Origin: JAKOWB01 sp038363005
GTDB lineage: Bacteria > Pseudomonadota > Alphaproteobacteria > Kiloniellales > JACOMY01
Length of the DNA: 64,000 nucleotides
Direction: 5' to 3'
Assembly (NCBI GenBank): GCA_038363005.1
Contig: JBBQBI010000004.1
Coordinates: 62,001-126,000, forward strand
This document shows, piece by piece, positions 34,575-42,929 of the stretch. A program made the translations under genes and the position numbers. Below the pieces are notes generated by a model. That model saw only the letters and a list, made by a program, of their open reading frames with translations, was not told where the DNA came from and did not search any database. How positions within the stretch are numbered: the first letter of the stretch is position 1; every line of letters starts with the position of its first letter.

Positions 34575-35701
34575 CCGCCTTCGGTTTCGAGCTTCTGGCG
34601 CAGGACGGCGCGGCCCGGCGCGGCCGCATCGCCACCGCGCATGGCACGGTGGAGACGCCGGCCTTCATGACGGTGGGCACCGCCGGCACGGTAAAGGGCC
34701 TGGCACCGCAGCAGGTGCGTGCCACCGGCGCCGAGATCATCCTGGGCAACACCTATCACCTGATGCTGCGGCCGGGCGACGAGCGCGTGGCTAGGCTGGG
34801 CGGGCTACACACCTTCATGCGCTGGCCCGGTCCGATCCTGACCGACAGCGGCGGCTTCCAGGTCATGTCGCTGTCCGAGTTGCGCAAGATCACCGAGGCG
34901 GGCGTGACCTTCCGTTCGCACATCGACGGCGCCAAGCAGGAGTTGACGCCCGAGCGCGCGATGCGCATCCAGCAGAACCTCGACGCCGACATCACCATGG
35001 TGCTGGACGAGTGCACGCCCTTTCCGGCGACCGAGCCGGAAGCGGCGAGCTCGATGGAACGCTCGCTGCGCTGGGCCGCGCGCTGCCGCGCCGCTTTCGT
35101 CGAGCGGCCGGGCTACGGCCTGTTCGGCATCGTGCAGGGCGGCGTCTACCGGCCGCTGCGCGAGCGCTCGGCGGCCGGGCTGCAGGCCATTGGCTTCGAC
35201 GGCTACGCTATTGGCGGCCTGGCGGTGGGCGAGGGGCAGCAGGCCATGTTCGAGGTGCTGGACTGGACGGCGCCGCTGCTGCCGGCGGCGCAGCCACGTT
35301 ACCTCATGGGTGTCGGCAAGCCGGCTGACTTGGTGGGCAGCGTGGCACGCGGCATCGATATGTTCGACTGCGTGCTGCCGACGCGCTCGGGCCGCACCGG
35401 CCAGGCCTTCACGCGCTGGGGCAGCCTGAACATCAAGAACGCCCGCCACCAGGAGGATCCGCGCCCCGTCGATCCCGACTGCCGCTGCGCCGCCTGCGCC
35501 GGCGGTTTCTCGCGCGCCTACCTGCACCACCTGTTCAAGGCCGGCGAGATGCTGGGGCCGATCCTGCTGACGCAGCACAACCTGGTGACCTATCAGGACC
35601 TGATGGCTGGCCTGCGGGCCGCTGTCGCCGAGTGCCGCTTCGCCGCTTTCCAGGCCGATTTCGCCGCCCTGCAGGCGCAGGGCGACCTGCCGGTGCTCTG
35701 A
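34571..35701 (+). CDS. tgt: tRNA-guanine transglycosylase
   Basis: A 376-residue Tgt that swaps guanine-34 for preQ1 in GUN-anticodon tRNAs. It carries ILTDSGGFQVMSLSELRKI with the active-site Asp, VLPTRSGRTGQAFTRWG with the nucleophile Asp just before it (MFDCVLPTR), and a zinc site CRCAAC followed by YLHHLF. The start is TTG at 34571 overlapping the queA stop (TTGA), a rare start that probably lowers output and relies on coupling. Confidence 0.97.
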   Translation: MTAFGFELLAQDGAARRGRIATAHGTVETPAFMTVGTAGTVKGLAPQQVRATGAEIILGNTYHLMLRPGDERVARLGGLHTFMRWPGPILTDSGGFQVMSLSELRKITEAGVTFRSHIDGAKQELTPERAMRIQQNLDADITMVLDECTPFPATEPEAASSMERSLRWAARCRAAFVERPGYGLFGIVQGGVYRPLRERSAAGLQAIGFDGYAIGGLAVGEGQQAMFEVLDWTAPLLPAAQPRYLMGVGKPADLVGSVARGIDMFDCVLPTRSGRTGQAFTRWGSLNIKNARHQEDPRPVDPDCRCAACAGGFSRAYLHHLFKAGEMLGPILLTQHNLVTYQDLMAGLRAAVAECRFAAFQADFAALQAQGDLPVL

Positions 35702-35704
35702 GCC

Positions 35705-36814
35705 ATGGTCGCGGCCGACCCCAAGGCCCTGCTGCGCGCCGAGGCGTTGCGCCTGGGGTTCGACGCGGTCGGCTTCGCCCCGGCCGCGCTGGCGCCGGCG
35801 GTCGGCGAGCGGCTGGCGGAGTTCCTGGCCAAGGGCCGCCACGGCGACATGGGCTGGCTGGCCGAGCGTGCCGAGGAGCGCCGCTCGCCCGACGCGCTGT
35901 GGCCGGCGGCGAAGAGCGCCATCGTGGTGGCGCAGAGCTACGCGCCGGCTGAGGATCCCTTGGCCAACCTGGCGGAGCCGACGGTCGGCAACCTCTCGGT
36001 CTATGCCCGAAATCGCGACTACCACGAGATGATCAAGGGGCGCCTGAAGCATCTGGCGCAGTTCGCCGTTAGTCGCCTGGGCGGGACAGTGAAGGTCTTC
36101 GTCGACACCGCGCCGGTGATGGAAAAGCCGCTGGCGCAGCAGGCCGGCCTGGGCTGGCAGGGCAAGCACAGCAACCTGCTGTCGCGCGACCTGGGCAACT
36201 GGTTCTTCCTCGGCAGCCTGCTGACCACCCTGGAGCTTGCGCCGGACGAGCCGGCCGCGGAGCACTGTGGTTCCTGCCGCGCCTGCCTGGATGCCTGCCC
36301 GACCGCGGCCTTTCCCGCGCCCTTCCAGCTCGATGCCCGGCGCTGTATCTCCTACCTCACCATCGAGCATGCCGGGCCGATCCCGAATGAATTCCGCAGG
36401 GCGATGGGCAACCGCATCTACGGCTGCGACGACTGCCTGGCAGCCTGCCCCTGGAACCGCTTCGCGCAGGCCACGCACGAGGCCAAGCTGCAGGCGCGCG
36501 CCGACCTCGTGGCGCCGCCACTGGCCGACCTCGCGGCGCTGGACGACGCCGCTTTCCGCCAGCGTTTTGCCGGCTCCCCGATCAAGCGCAGCGGCCATGC
36601 GCGCTTCCTGCGCAACGTGCTGATCGCCATCGGCAACAGCGGCGATACGGCGTTGTTGCCGGCGGTGCTGGCGCGCCTGGACGATCCGGCGGCGGTGATC
36701 CGCGGCGCCGCGATCTGGGCCTTGCGTCGTCTGGCGCCAGAGCAGGCGGCGCGCGAGGCGGCGCAGCGCCGGCCGCTGGAACACGATCCGACCGTCGCCG
36801 CCGAGTGGGACTAG
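35705..36814 (+). CDS. queG: Epoxyqueuosine reductase
   Basis: A 369-residue cobalamin- and Fe4S4-dependent QueG that reduces epoxyqueuosine to queuosine. Two ferredoxin-like clusters are present: CGSCRACLDACP and GCDDCLAACPW. The N-terminal DUF1730-type part includes YARNRDYHEMIKGRL, and the C-terminal end (ALLPAVLARLDDPAAVIRGA) is a HEAT-like repeat. It begins 3 bp after tgt, completing queA-tgt-queG. PreQ1 synthesis genes (queCDEF) are not in the window. Confidence 0.97.
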   Translation: MVAADPKALLRAEALRLGFDAVGFAPAALAPAVGERLAEFLAKGRHGDMGWLAERAEERRSPDALWPAAKSAIVVAQSYAPAEDPLANLAEPTVGNLSVYARNRDYHEMIKGRLKHLAQFAVSRLGGTVKVFVDTAPVMEKPLAQQAGLGWQGKHSNLLSRDLGNWFFLGSLLTTLELAPDEPAAEHCGSCRACLDACPTAAFPAPFQLDARRCISYLTIEHAGPIPNEFRRAMGNRIYGCDDCLAACPWNRFAQATHEAKLQARADLVAPPLADLAALDDAAFRQRFAGSPIKRSGHARFLRNVLIAIGNSGDTALLPAVLARLDDPAAVIRGAAIWALRRLAPEQAAREAAQRRPLEHDPTVAAEWD

Positions 36815-37452
36815 ATTTCCACCAGTATGGGCTTGCGCTCGGTGGGATAGAGCAGCGCGAAGCAGCGGGTCTCCGGCGTCCAAGCGCGGGCCGCCCACAG
36901 GCGGTCGGTCCACCAGCCGGGGCTCTGCTGCGTGGCGTGGTAGTTTTCGCCGTTGCCCAGGGTCCAGGGCGAGGCGTGGCAGGCGATGGACAGGAAGACG
37001 AACTTGCGGGCGAAGGCGAAGAGTTCGGCCAGCACCCAGTCGACGTCGGCCTCGGGCGTGAATTCCAGCACGTGGGTGGCCACCACCGCGTCGAAGCTGC
37101 GCTGCGGCAGCTCTGCGTATTGCTGCAGCGCGGGGTCGAAGAAGGCCACTTCCTCCAGGCCCCAGAGGGCCTGCAGACCGTGATCCTCGCTGCCGTCGGG
37201 ATGCGTCGCCCGGGTGCCGGCGTAGGGCTTGGCCTTGCCGCAGCCGTAATCCAGCAGGCTGCGCGGCCGGAACCGGCCGCAGAGCTGGCGAACCACCTCC
37301 AGGTGCGGCACCAGGCCCCGCCCGTCGAAGATCTTGTCGGACGGGATGGCGTTTGCCGGATCGCCATTTAGATGCATATCTGCGTAGGCAGCCATGAGCC
37401 TTTGGTAAGCGTCGCTGGGGGTGGCTGCGGGGCGCTGCGGTGGCTGATTCAT
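36811..37452 (-). CDS. Class I SAM-dependent methyltransferase-like protein
   Basis: A 213-residue protein with a SAM-binding-type strand SLLDYGCGKAKPY, an acidic motif VAFFDPAL and SFDAVVATHVLEFTPEAD, a pattern seen in class I methyltransferases. The C-terminal part is not typical of a known substrate class. The ATG at 37452 was chosen; upstream sequence is poor coding. The stop shares the palindrome CTAG with queG, so the two genes converge with a four-base overlap. Confidence 0.75.
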   Translation of the reverse strand: MNQPPQRPAATPSDAYQRLMAAYADMHLNGDPANAIPSDKIFDGRGLVPHLEVVRQLCGRFRPRSLLDYGCGKAKPYAGTRATHPDGSEDHGLQALWGLEEVAFFDPALQQYAELPQRSFDAVVATHVLEFTPEADVDWVLAELFAFARKFVFLSIACHASPWTLGNGENYHATQQSPGWWTDRLWAARAWTPETRCFALLYPTERKPILVEI

Positions 37453-37642
37453 GGCGACTCTGGCTGGCACGTCAGAGGATAGACTAGAGACTGGCAAGGC
37501 GACTGGCGAGCCATGCCGGCGCGCCGCCTCTTCGCCCATAGGCTGTAGACAGGACGATTGCCCCCATGGGAGAGTGGCGATGGGTCTGGTGTCTCTCTTG
37601 GGCTTCCCCTCCGTACCACAGGGGTGAGCCGAGTACAGCGCA

Positions 37643-38422
37643 ATGCGGCTGCAAGATCTTCCCGGTATCGATGATCGGACAGTAGTAGCAGGCATCGCCC
37701 CGTGGTGGGGACAGTTGGCCGCGCTTACGCCCGCCGTCGAAGGTGGCGCAGCGCCGTCGGCCGTCTTGCCAGGTGCCCTTGTCAGCAGTCCCGCCGTCAA
37801 CGAACTGCTGGATCTCATCCAGCAGAGCATGGGCGAGGCGCCGCCCGTCGACCTGAGCGACCAGGGCGGCCCGACTGGTGAGCTGTCGGCGGTGCTGATC
37901 GCACTGGGTCCAGGGGACCCGGATTTTGTCCCCCCGCCAGATCCGGCCTACGAAATCGTGCCGCTGGGCGGTACAGCGGTGGTGCCGCTCTCCTTGAACG
38001 ACCAGGACTTGTTCGGCGAAAGTGTCTCCGTCTCGCCGTTGGGCGGCCAAGGCGATGGCGCGCCAAGCCTGTTCCAGGGCTTTCAGATTGACCTCTTCGG
38101 GTCCGACGCTGCGTCGCCACCGAGTCTGGAAGTCGGCATCGATAACACGCCGCCCATCTTGGTGCCGCCAACGCTCTCCGCTGGACTGGTCACCATGTTC
38201 GAGGGCACGAGCCAGCTGCAGTTGACCCCCGACCTGGCGTTGAGCCTGACCGATGAGAACGGTCGTCTGGTCATCGAGGGCGATGGCGACGACGTTGTCC
38301 TGCTGACCGCGGACTGGCACATCGTCGACCAGCCCCTCGAAGAGGGTGGTTTCACATATTATGTCGATTCAAACAGCGGCTTGGCCGTCGGAATCCGCGG
38401 CGCGGATGTGATTTTCGTCTGA
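37643..38422 (+). CDS. Acidic cysteine-free protein, first of three tandem relatives, with RTX-type C-terminal beta domain
   Basis: I do not recognise this 259-residue family. It has no lysine or cysteine and only four arginines, so it is very acidic. The order is: helical stretch with NELLDLIQQS (53-62), GELSAV (79), LSLNDQDLFGES with DLFG at 122, LFQGFQIDLFGSD with DLFG at 150, a Pro-rich spacer, then a beta domain (206-259) with EGDGDDVVLLTADW and TYYVDSNSGLAVGI. This last part resembles the ends of type I secreted RTX proteins. No signal peptide is seen. The two genes after it share its motifs. The ribosome site before 37643 is weak, so the start is somewhat uncertain. Confidence 0.7.
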   Translation: MRLQDLPGIDDRTVVAGIAPWWGQLAALTPAVEGGAAPSAVLPGALVSSPAVNELLDLIQQSMGEAPPVDLSDQGGPTGELSAVLIALGPGDPDFVPPPDPAYEIVPLGGTAVVPLSLNDQDLFGESVSVSPLGGQGDGAPSLFQGFQIDLFGSDAASPPSLEVGIDNTPPILVPPTLSAGLVTMFEGTSQLQLTPDLALSLTDENGRLVIEGDGDDVVLLTADWHIVDQPLEEGGFTYYVDSNSGLAVGIRGADVIFV

Positions 38423-38486
38423 TCCACTGGTTGGATAGACAGAATAATCCTTTACTGTCATTGTTCCATTCTGAGAACCCTTATGG

Positions 38487-38515
38487 GGTCCAGCCACTAT
38501 TTGTGGACCGGGTCC
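38487..38515 (+). other. Two mutually exclusive stem-loops before the second acidic-protein gene
   Basis: GGTCCA (38487-38492) can pair with TGGACC (38504-38509), while GGACC (38505-38509) can instead pair with GGTCC (38511-38515). The second lies only five bases before the ATG at 38520. The arrangement would allow the ribosome site to be open or closed, but it may be chance in GC-rich DNA. Confidence 0.3.
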
Positions 38516-38519
38516 GGTC

Positions 38520-39416
38520 ATGCGGCAGACAAAGATCGACGGACTTGATGATCAGGCCACGGCGGCGGCTGCGCCGGAAGCTCTGGCCTATCAGGCGCCG
38601 ACTCATGCCAATCCCACGGCGGAACAGCTGTCCGCGGTGCCAGCGGACAATGGCGTCCCGGGTCTCGACTCTGATGGGCAGCCACTGGCCACCGACGCGC
38701 CGTCCCTGCCGGCGGGCGAGGGCGACGTGTCCAGCGTCGTGGCATGGCAGGCGGCGATCGAACAGCTGCTGCAGTTGATTGGTCCGGACGCCGTCAGTGG
38801 CGCCCTGGGCGCGGTGGAGGCTGTGGCGCCGAGCAGCCTTCTGATGCCGTCCGAGCCGCCGCCGAGCGGCGAGGCCTCGGCTATTCTGCCCAGCGAAGGC
38901 ATCCCCGGCGCGCTCTATTCGATCGAATCGCTGTCCAGCGGCTCGCCGCCGGTGCTGTCGCTCGATGAGAATGACCTGTTCGGCAATGTTGGTACCGACA
39001 CTATCAATCTGCTGTCCACCGACTCCGGCGATCCGCCGCCGCTGTTCAAGGGGATGGAGTTGGACCTCTTTGGGCCGATGCAGCAGGACACCCACATCAA
39101 GTTTGCGTCCGACAACGGCAATGGGGTGCAGGGGCCGACCATCGGTCCCGTCGGCCCGCCGCCGACGCCGCCGGGCGGCGATGGTTACATCAGCCTGCTG
39201 GACGGCCCCGAGGACCTCAAGCTCACGGTCGATTATGCCAAGATTCTGGCCTCGCCCTCCGGCACGCTCTTCGTTGAGGGCGACGGCAACGACCACCTCT
39301 ACCTGAGCGGCGACTGGATTCTGGTCGGCGCCGCCGGCAAGGGCGCCGTGCTCTACACGGATTCGATGGGCACGATCGACTTGACCGTCCACAACACCGA
39401 AGTGGTTATCGTCTAG
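38520..39416 (+). CDS. Acidic cysteine-free protein, second of three tandem relatives, with RTX-type C-terminal beta domain
   Basis: A 298-residue relative of the preceding protein with the same order: helix AAIEQLLQLIG (78-88), GEASAI (117), LSLDENDLFGNV (DLFG at 152), LFKGMELDLFGPM (DLFG at 182), a Pro/Gly-rich spacer, and a C-terminal beta domain with EGDGNDHLYLSGDW and YTDSMGTIDLTVHNTE. Six lysines, one arginine, no cysteine. The ATG at 38520 follows a hairpin-rich 97-bp gap. Function unknown; type I export or a role inside a multi-protein assembly are both possible. No type I transporter gene is in the window. Confidence 0.72.
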   Translation: MRQTKIDGLDDQATAAAAPEALAYQAPTHANPTAEQLSAVPADNGVPGLDSDGQPLATDAPSLPAGEGDVSSVVAWQAAIEQLLQLIGPDAVSGALGAVEAVAPSSLLMPSEPPPSGEASAILPSEGIPGALYSIESLSSGSPPVLSLDENDLFGNVGTDTINLLSTDSGDPPPLFKGMELDLFGPMQQDTHIKFASDNGNGVQGPTIGPVGPPPTPPGGDGYISLLDGPEDLKLTVDYAKILASPSGTLFVEGDGNDHLYLSGDWILVGAAGKGAVLYTDSMGTIDLTVHNTEVVIV

Positions 39417-39570
39417 CCGCCAGCAGGGCCGGACGGTCCTGGGGGAGGGTACCGCAGGTGCTGCGCTCGCCCCTGGACAGCCGCAGTACTTCTTGAGACA
39501 CTGAACGCTAACGCGTTATGACGCGATCGGGCGTGTTGGGTGGGCGCCTGGACGTGTGGGGTACTGAGCG

Positions 39571-40347
39571 ATGGAACAATTCCTGGAGTTGGCGGATCAG
39601 CGAACGCACCCCTCCCCGACCGATGGGGGCGGATTGCCGCGCCTGACCGCTGCCCCGGCAGCCTCGCCCCTGGTCGCCGACCTTCCTGCCCTGTTGCTCG
39701 CCGTTCTGCCGCTGATTCAGGCCATCGATTGGCTGGAAAGCGCCTCGGCCAATTCCATGCAGGCCCTGGTCGCGTTGCAGAGTTCGGTGCCCGGCGAGAC
39801 AATGCCGGCTGAAGCCTCCGCAGTCACCTCGCTACTGAGCGACCAGATGATCGAGCAGGCACTGTCGGTGGTCAATGAGCCTGGCCATCACAGTGGCGCC
39901 AGCGCGCTGGTCTACGCCGCGGATATCCAGCCGCTGAGCTTGACCATCGACGTCGGCGATCTGTTCTCCGACTCCGGCGCGCTGGCGGACGTGACGCCGC
40001 GGGCCACCACGACCAGCTTCGTGGCCAATGTCGAGAACGATATCTTCGGCCACGAGATGAACGTGACCGACACGCCGCTGCAGGCCCCCTCCAAGGCAAC
40101 GGTGACCAGTTCCGCATCTGCCAATCCGATGGACACCACGACCGCCGCCGGGGACGGTGCCAGCGATCCGCTTGACGGCTTCAGCACGGCGATCCTGAAG
40201 CCGCCGGTCACCGACAGCGGCGCGAGCGGCCCCAGTGGCCCGCTGATTGCCTATGAAGGGGTCGACGACGAAGGTGGCGCCCAGACCTTCCTCGTGGTCG
40301 ACAACTCGCCCGCCCCGCTGCCCAAGGGCGGTGATATCGTTCCCTGA
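39571..40347 (+). CDS. Acidic cysteine-free protein, third of three tandem relatives, lacking the C-terminal beta domain
   Basis: A 258-residue protein that keeps the N-terminal pattern of its two neighbours: helix LLLAVLPLIQAIDWLESA (about 41-58), AEASAV (80), LTIDVGDLFSDS (DLFS at 130) and VANVENDIFGHE (DIFG at 157). The rest is Ser/Thr/Ala-rich and ends without the EGDG beta domain. It may be a diverged or truncated member. The 154 bp before it contain GGGG about ten bases upstream and no obvious terminator. Function unknown. Confidence 0.68.
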   Translation: MEQFLELADQRTHPSPTDGGGLPRLTAAPAASPLVADLPALLLAVLPLIQAIDWLESASANSMQALVALQSSVPGETMPAEASAVTSLLSDQMIEQALSVVNEPGHHSGASALVYAADIQPLSLTIDVGDLFSDSGALADVTPRATTTSFVANVENDIFGHEMNVTDTPLQAPSKATVTSSASANPMDTTTAAGDGASDPLDGFSTAILKPPVTDSGASGPSGPLIAYEGVDDEGGAQTFLVVDNSPAPLPKGGDIVP

Positions 40348-40423
40348 ACGTACGGGTTCCCTAGTCGCCCGGTCTATCGGCGCGTGCCGGCTTGCGGCAG
40401 AGTGACCGCAAGGAGCCGCCGTC

Positions 40424-40765
40424 GTGGACGATGAACGCCTGCCGACACATCTCTGGGTCATGGCCGAGGTCCGGCGCTGCCTGGCCGAGAACATCGCCGT
40501 CGTAGTCTCGCGCAAGGGCGAGCGGCAAGGCGGCGGCCTGCTGGTGAAGCTGAACCTCCTCGGACCTGGCTTCCGCGTGCTGACGCAGACCCGCGACCTG
40601 GAAGGGCGCCCGGCCTGGCTGCCGGCGCTCCAGGGGCGCCTGGTACCCGACGCCGAGGCAGAGGACTATATCGCCCGCGCGGTCCAGCGCGACCCCGACC
40701 TCTGGGTCGTCGAGGTGGAGGACCGCGAAGGCCGCAATCCCTTTCCAGGCAAGGTGCTGGCGTGA
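40424..40765 (+). CDS. DUF1491 family protein
   Basis: A 113-residue protein matching DUF1491, small proteins found almost only in alphaproteobacteria: LPTHLWVMAEVRRCLAENI, VVVSRKGERQGGGLLVKL and RDPDLWVVEVEDREGR. The start is GTG at 40424 with AAGGAG upstream. It overlaps the YcgN-like gene by four bases (GTGA). No function is known; coupling suggests a shared role. Confidence 0.85.
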   Translation: MDDERLPTHLWVMAEVRRCLAENIAVVVSRKGERQGGGLLVKLNLLGPGFRVLTQTRDLEGRPAWLPALQGRLVPDAEAEDYIARAVQRDPDLWVVEVEDREGRNPFPGKVLA

Positions 40766-41205
40766 GCGAAGAACCCTTCTGGCAGCGCAAGCGGCTGGAC
40801 GAGATGACACCAGCGGAGTGGGAATCGCTCTGCGACGGCTGCGGCCGCTGCTGCCTGTTGAAGCTGATGGACGAAGGCAGCGAGCAGGTCGACTACACCG
40901 ACGTCGCCTGTCGCCTGCTCGACCTCGGCACCTGTCGCTGCAGCGACTACCCCAACCGTCGCCGCCGGGTGCGTGACTGCGTTCGATTGACGCCGGCCAA
41001 GCTGCAGGAGCTGCCCTGGATGCCCTCGACCTGCGCCTATCGCCTGCTCTTCGAGGGCAAGGAACTCTACTGGTGGCATCCGCTGGTGTCCGGCGATCCG
41101 GCGACCGTGGCGGCCGCCGGCATTTCGGTGGCCGGGCGCGTGGTGTCGGAGAAGCAGGTCAGGGATGAAGACCTGGAAGATCACATCGTCACCTGGCCAA
41201 GCTAG
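40762..41205 (+). CDS. YcgN-type zinc/iron-chelating cysteine-cluster protein (UPF0260)
   Basis: A 147-residue protein of the YcgN/YkgJ cysteine-cluster family. The cysteines lie in LCDGCGRCCLLKLMD, TDVACRLLDLGTCRCSDY and RVRDCVRLTP. The conserved opening (FWQRKRLDEMTPAEWESL) is diagnostic. The cluster is thought to bind zinc or iron. The GTG start overlaps the DUF1491 stop. It is followed after 33 bp by a FAD oxidoreductase. Confidence 0.92.
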   Translation: MSEEPFWQRKRLDEMTPAEWESLCDGCGRCCLLKLMDEGSEQVDYTDVACRLLDLGTCRCSDYPNRRRRVRDCVRLTPAKLQELPWMPSTCAYRLLFEGKELYWWHPLVSGDPATVAAAGISVAGRVVSEKQVRDEDLEDHIVTWPS

Positions 41206-41238
41206 GCAAGGCGTCGACCGCAGCCGGGGGAATCGCAG

Positions 41239-42525
41239 GTGACCGCAGCCTTGAAGACGACACCCTACTGGTGGGAGGCCGCGCCGCGCCTGGAGCGCCC
41301 GCTGCCGCCGCCGGCCAAGGTGGAGGTCGCCATCGTCGGCGGTGGCTTCACCGGCCTCAGCGCCGCGCTGACCCTGGCCCGCGCCGGCCGTTCCGTCGCC
41401 GTGCTGGAAGCCAACCGGCTGGGCGAGGGCGCCTCCAGCCGGAACGGCGGCATGATCGGCTCCGGCCACCGAGTCGGCTTCGCCGATGCCAGCAAGCAGT
41501 ATGGGCCGGAGATGGCGCGGGACCTGCTGCGGGAGGGGCTGCGCGCGCTGGCCTACACCAGCGGCCTGATCGAGCGCGAGGCCATCGACTGCGATTTCGT
41601 GCGCTGCGGCCGCTTCCGCGGTGCCTGGAGCCAGGCGCACTACGACGCCATGGCCGGCGAGTTGGAAACGCTACGGCGCGAGACCGGGCTGGAGTCCTAT
41701 CTGGTCTCCAAGGCCGAGGTCGGGCGCGAGGTGGCGACCGACAAGTACCAGGGCGGCTGCGTCTTCCCACAGCACGGTGGGCTGCATCCCGGCAAGCTGC
41801 ACAACGGACTGGTTGCCCTGGCCGAGGCCGCCGGCGCCACGCTGCATGGCCAGGCGCCGGTGACGCGCATCACGCCGTCGGGCAAGGGCCATCGCCTTGC
41901 GACGCCGCGTGGCGAGGTGCTGGCGGACCAGGTGATCGTCGCCACCAATGGCTACACCCGGCCCGGCACGCCCTACTTCGCCCGCCGCATCATCCCGGTG
42001 GCGAGCTTCCTGGTGGCGACCGAGGAGATCGGCGAGAACCGCGTGCGCGCGCTGATCCCCGGCGGCCGCATGATCGTCGAGACGCGCTCGCGCCACTGCT
42101 ACTACCGCGCCTCGCCGGATGGGAAGCGCATCGTCCTGGGAGCGCGCCCGGCGCTGCGGCCGGTGCCGGCCGAAGGCACCGTCCCGGTGATGCGCCGCCT
42201 GCTGGAGGATCTCTTCCCCGATCTCAAGGGCGTCGGCATCAGCCATGCCTGGAACGGCCTGACCGGGATGAGCAAGGACCACCTGCCGCACCTTGGCCAG
42301 GCGAACGGCCTGTGGTTCGCGCTCGGCTACTCCGGCTCCGGCGTCGCCATGGCACCCTACCTGGGTCACAAAATCGCGCTGCAGGTGCTGGGGGACGCGG
42401 AGGGCCGTTCGCCCTTCGACCGCACGACGCATCCGGCCGTGCCCTTCTACAACGGCCGCCCCTGGTTCCTGCGCTTCCTGGAACCCTGGTGGCGCTACAA
42501 GGACTGGCGCGAAGGGTCGGTCTAG
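41239..42525 (+). CDS. FAD-dependent amine/amino acid oxidoreductase (DAO family, PuuB-like)
   Basis: A 428-residue flavoprotein. The FAD-binding motif VAIVGGGFTGLSAALTLARAG stands near residue 30, followed by SSRNGGMIGSG and the C-terminal LWFALGYSGSGVAMAPYLG typical of DadA/PuuB-like enzymes. These oxidise amines such as glutamylputrescine or N-methylated amino acids. The start is GTG at 41239, with GGGGG eight bases upstream. The gene converges with the cupin gene and shares a CTAG stop. With the nitrilase and polyamine-type transporter elsewhere in the window, a nitrogen or polyamine role is plausible but not shown. Confidence 0.88.
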   Translation: MTAALKTTPYWWEAAPRLERPLPPPAKVEVAIVGGGFTGLSAALTLARAGRSVAVLEANRLGEGASSRNGGMIGSGHRVGFADASKQYGPEMARDLLREGLRALAYTSGLIEREAIDCDFVRCGRFRGAWSQAHYDAMAGELETLRRETGLESYLVSKAEVGREVATDKYQGGCVFPQHGGLHPGKLHNGLVALAEAAGATLHGQAPVTRITPSGKGHRLATPRGEVLADQVIVATNGYTRPGTPYFARRIIPVASFLVATEEIGENRVRALIPGGRMIVETRSRHCYYRASPDGKRIVLGARPALRPVPAEGTVPVMRRLLEDLFPDLKGVGISHAWNGLTGMSKDHLPHLGQANGLWFALGYSGSGVAMAPYLGHKIALQVLGDAEGRSPFDRTTHPAVPFYNGRPWFLRFLEPWWRYKDWREGSV

Positions 42526-42929
42526 CCCGCGAACTCGCTGACGCTTTCGTCACTTCCAAGCAGGCGGTTGCGACAGCGCAGGAAGACCAGCAGCAGGCAG
42601 CCCTTGGGCGAATGGCTCCAGTGCTTGCTACCGGGCTGGTAGCTGACGAAGTCGCCGGCCTTGAAGACCAGCCCGTCGTGGTCGACGAACTCGCCCTCCA
42701 CCACCAGGAACTCCTCGACCATCGGATGTTCGTGCGGGTTGGAGGCGGCGCCGGGTTCGTAGAGCGCATAGTAGGTCGCTTCGCCGCTCTCGCGGTTGTC
42801 GGTGATCGGGTGCCAGCGGACCCCGGGTTGCGGCGGGCCGTAGCGGTCGAAGGGGCGCAGCTCCAGGGTGTCGCGGGAGATCACGCGGCGCAGCGGCAGG
42901 GTGCTGTGGGCAGTATCGGGCATGGTCAT
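42522..42929 (-). CDS. Cupin domain protein
   Basis: A 135-residue single-domain cupin. The two motifs are readable: NPHEHPMVEEFLVVEGEF and GDFVSYQPGSKHWS. The first His pair and Glu would bind a metal. It resembles small sensor-type or ChrR-like cupins rather than an enzyme of known substrate. Its ATG overlaps the stop of the nitrilase gene (ATGA), so it is coupled to it, and its own stop shares CTAG with the oxidoreductase. Confidence 0.85.
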   Translation of the reverse strand: MTMPDTAHSTLPLRRVISRDTLELRPFDRYGPPQPGVRWHPITDNRESGEATYYALYEPGAASNPHEHPMVEEFLVVEGEFVDHDGLVFKAGDFVSYQPGSKHWSHSPKGCLLLVFLRCRNRLLGSDESVSEFAG

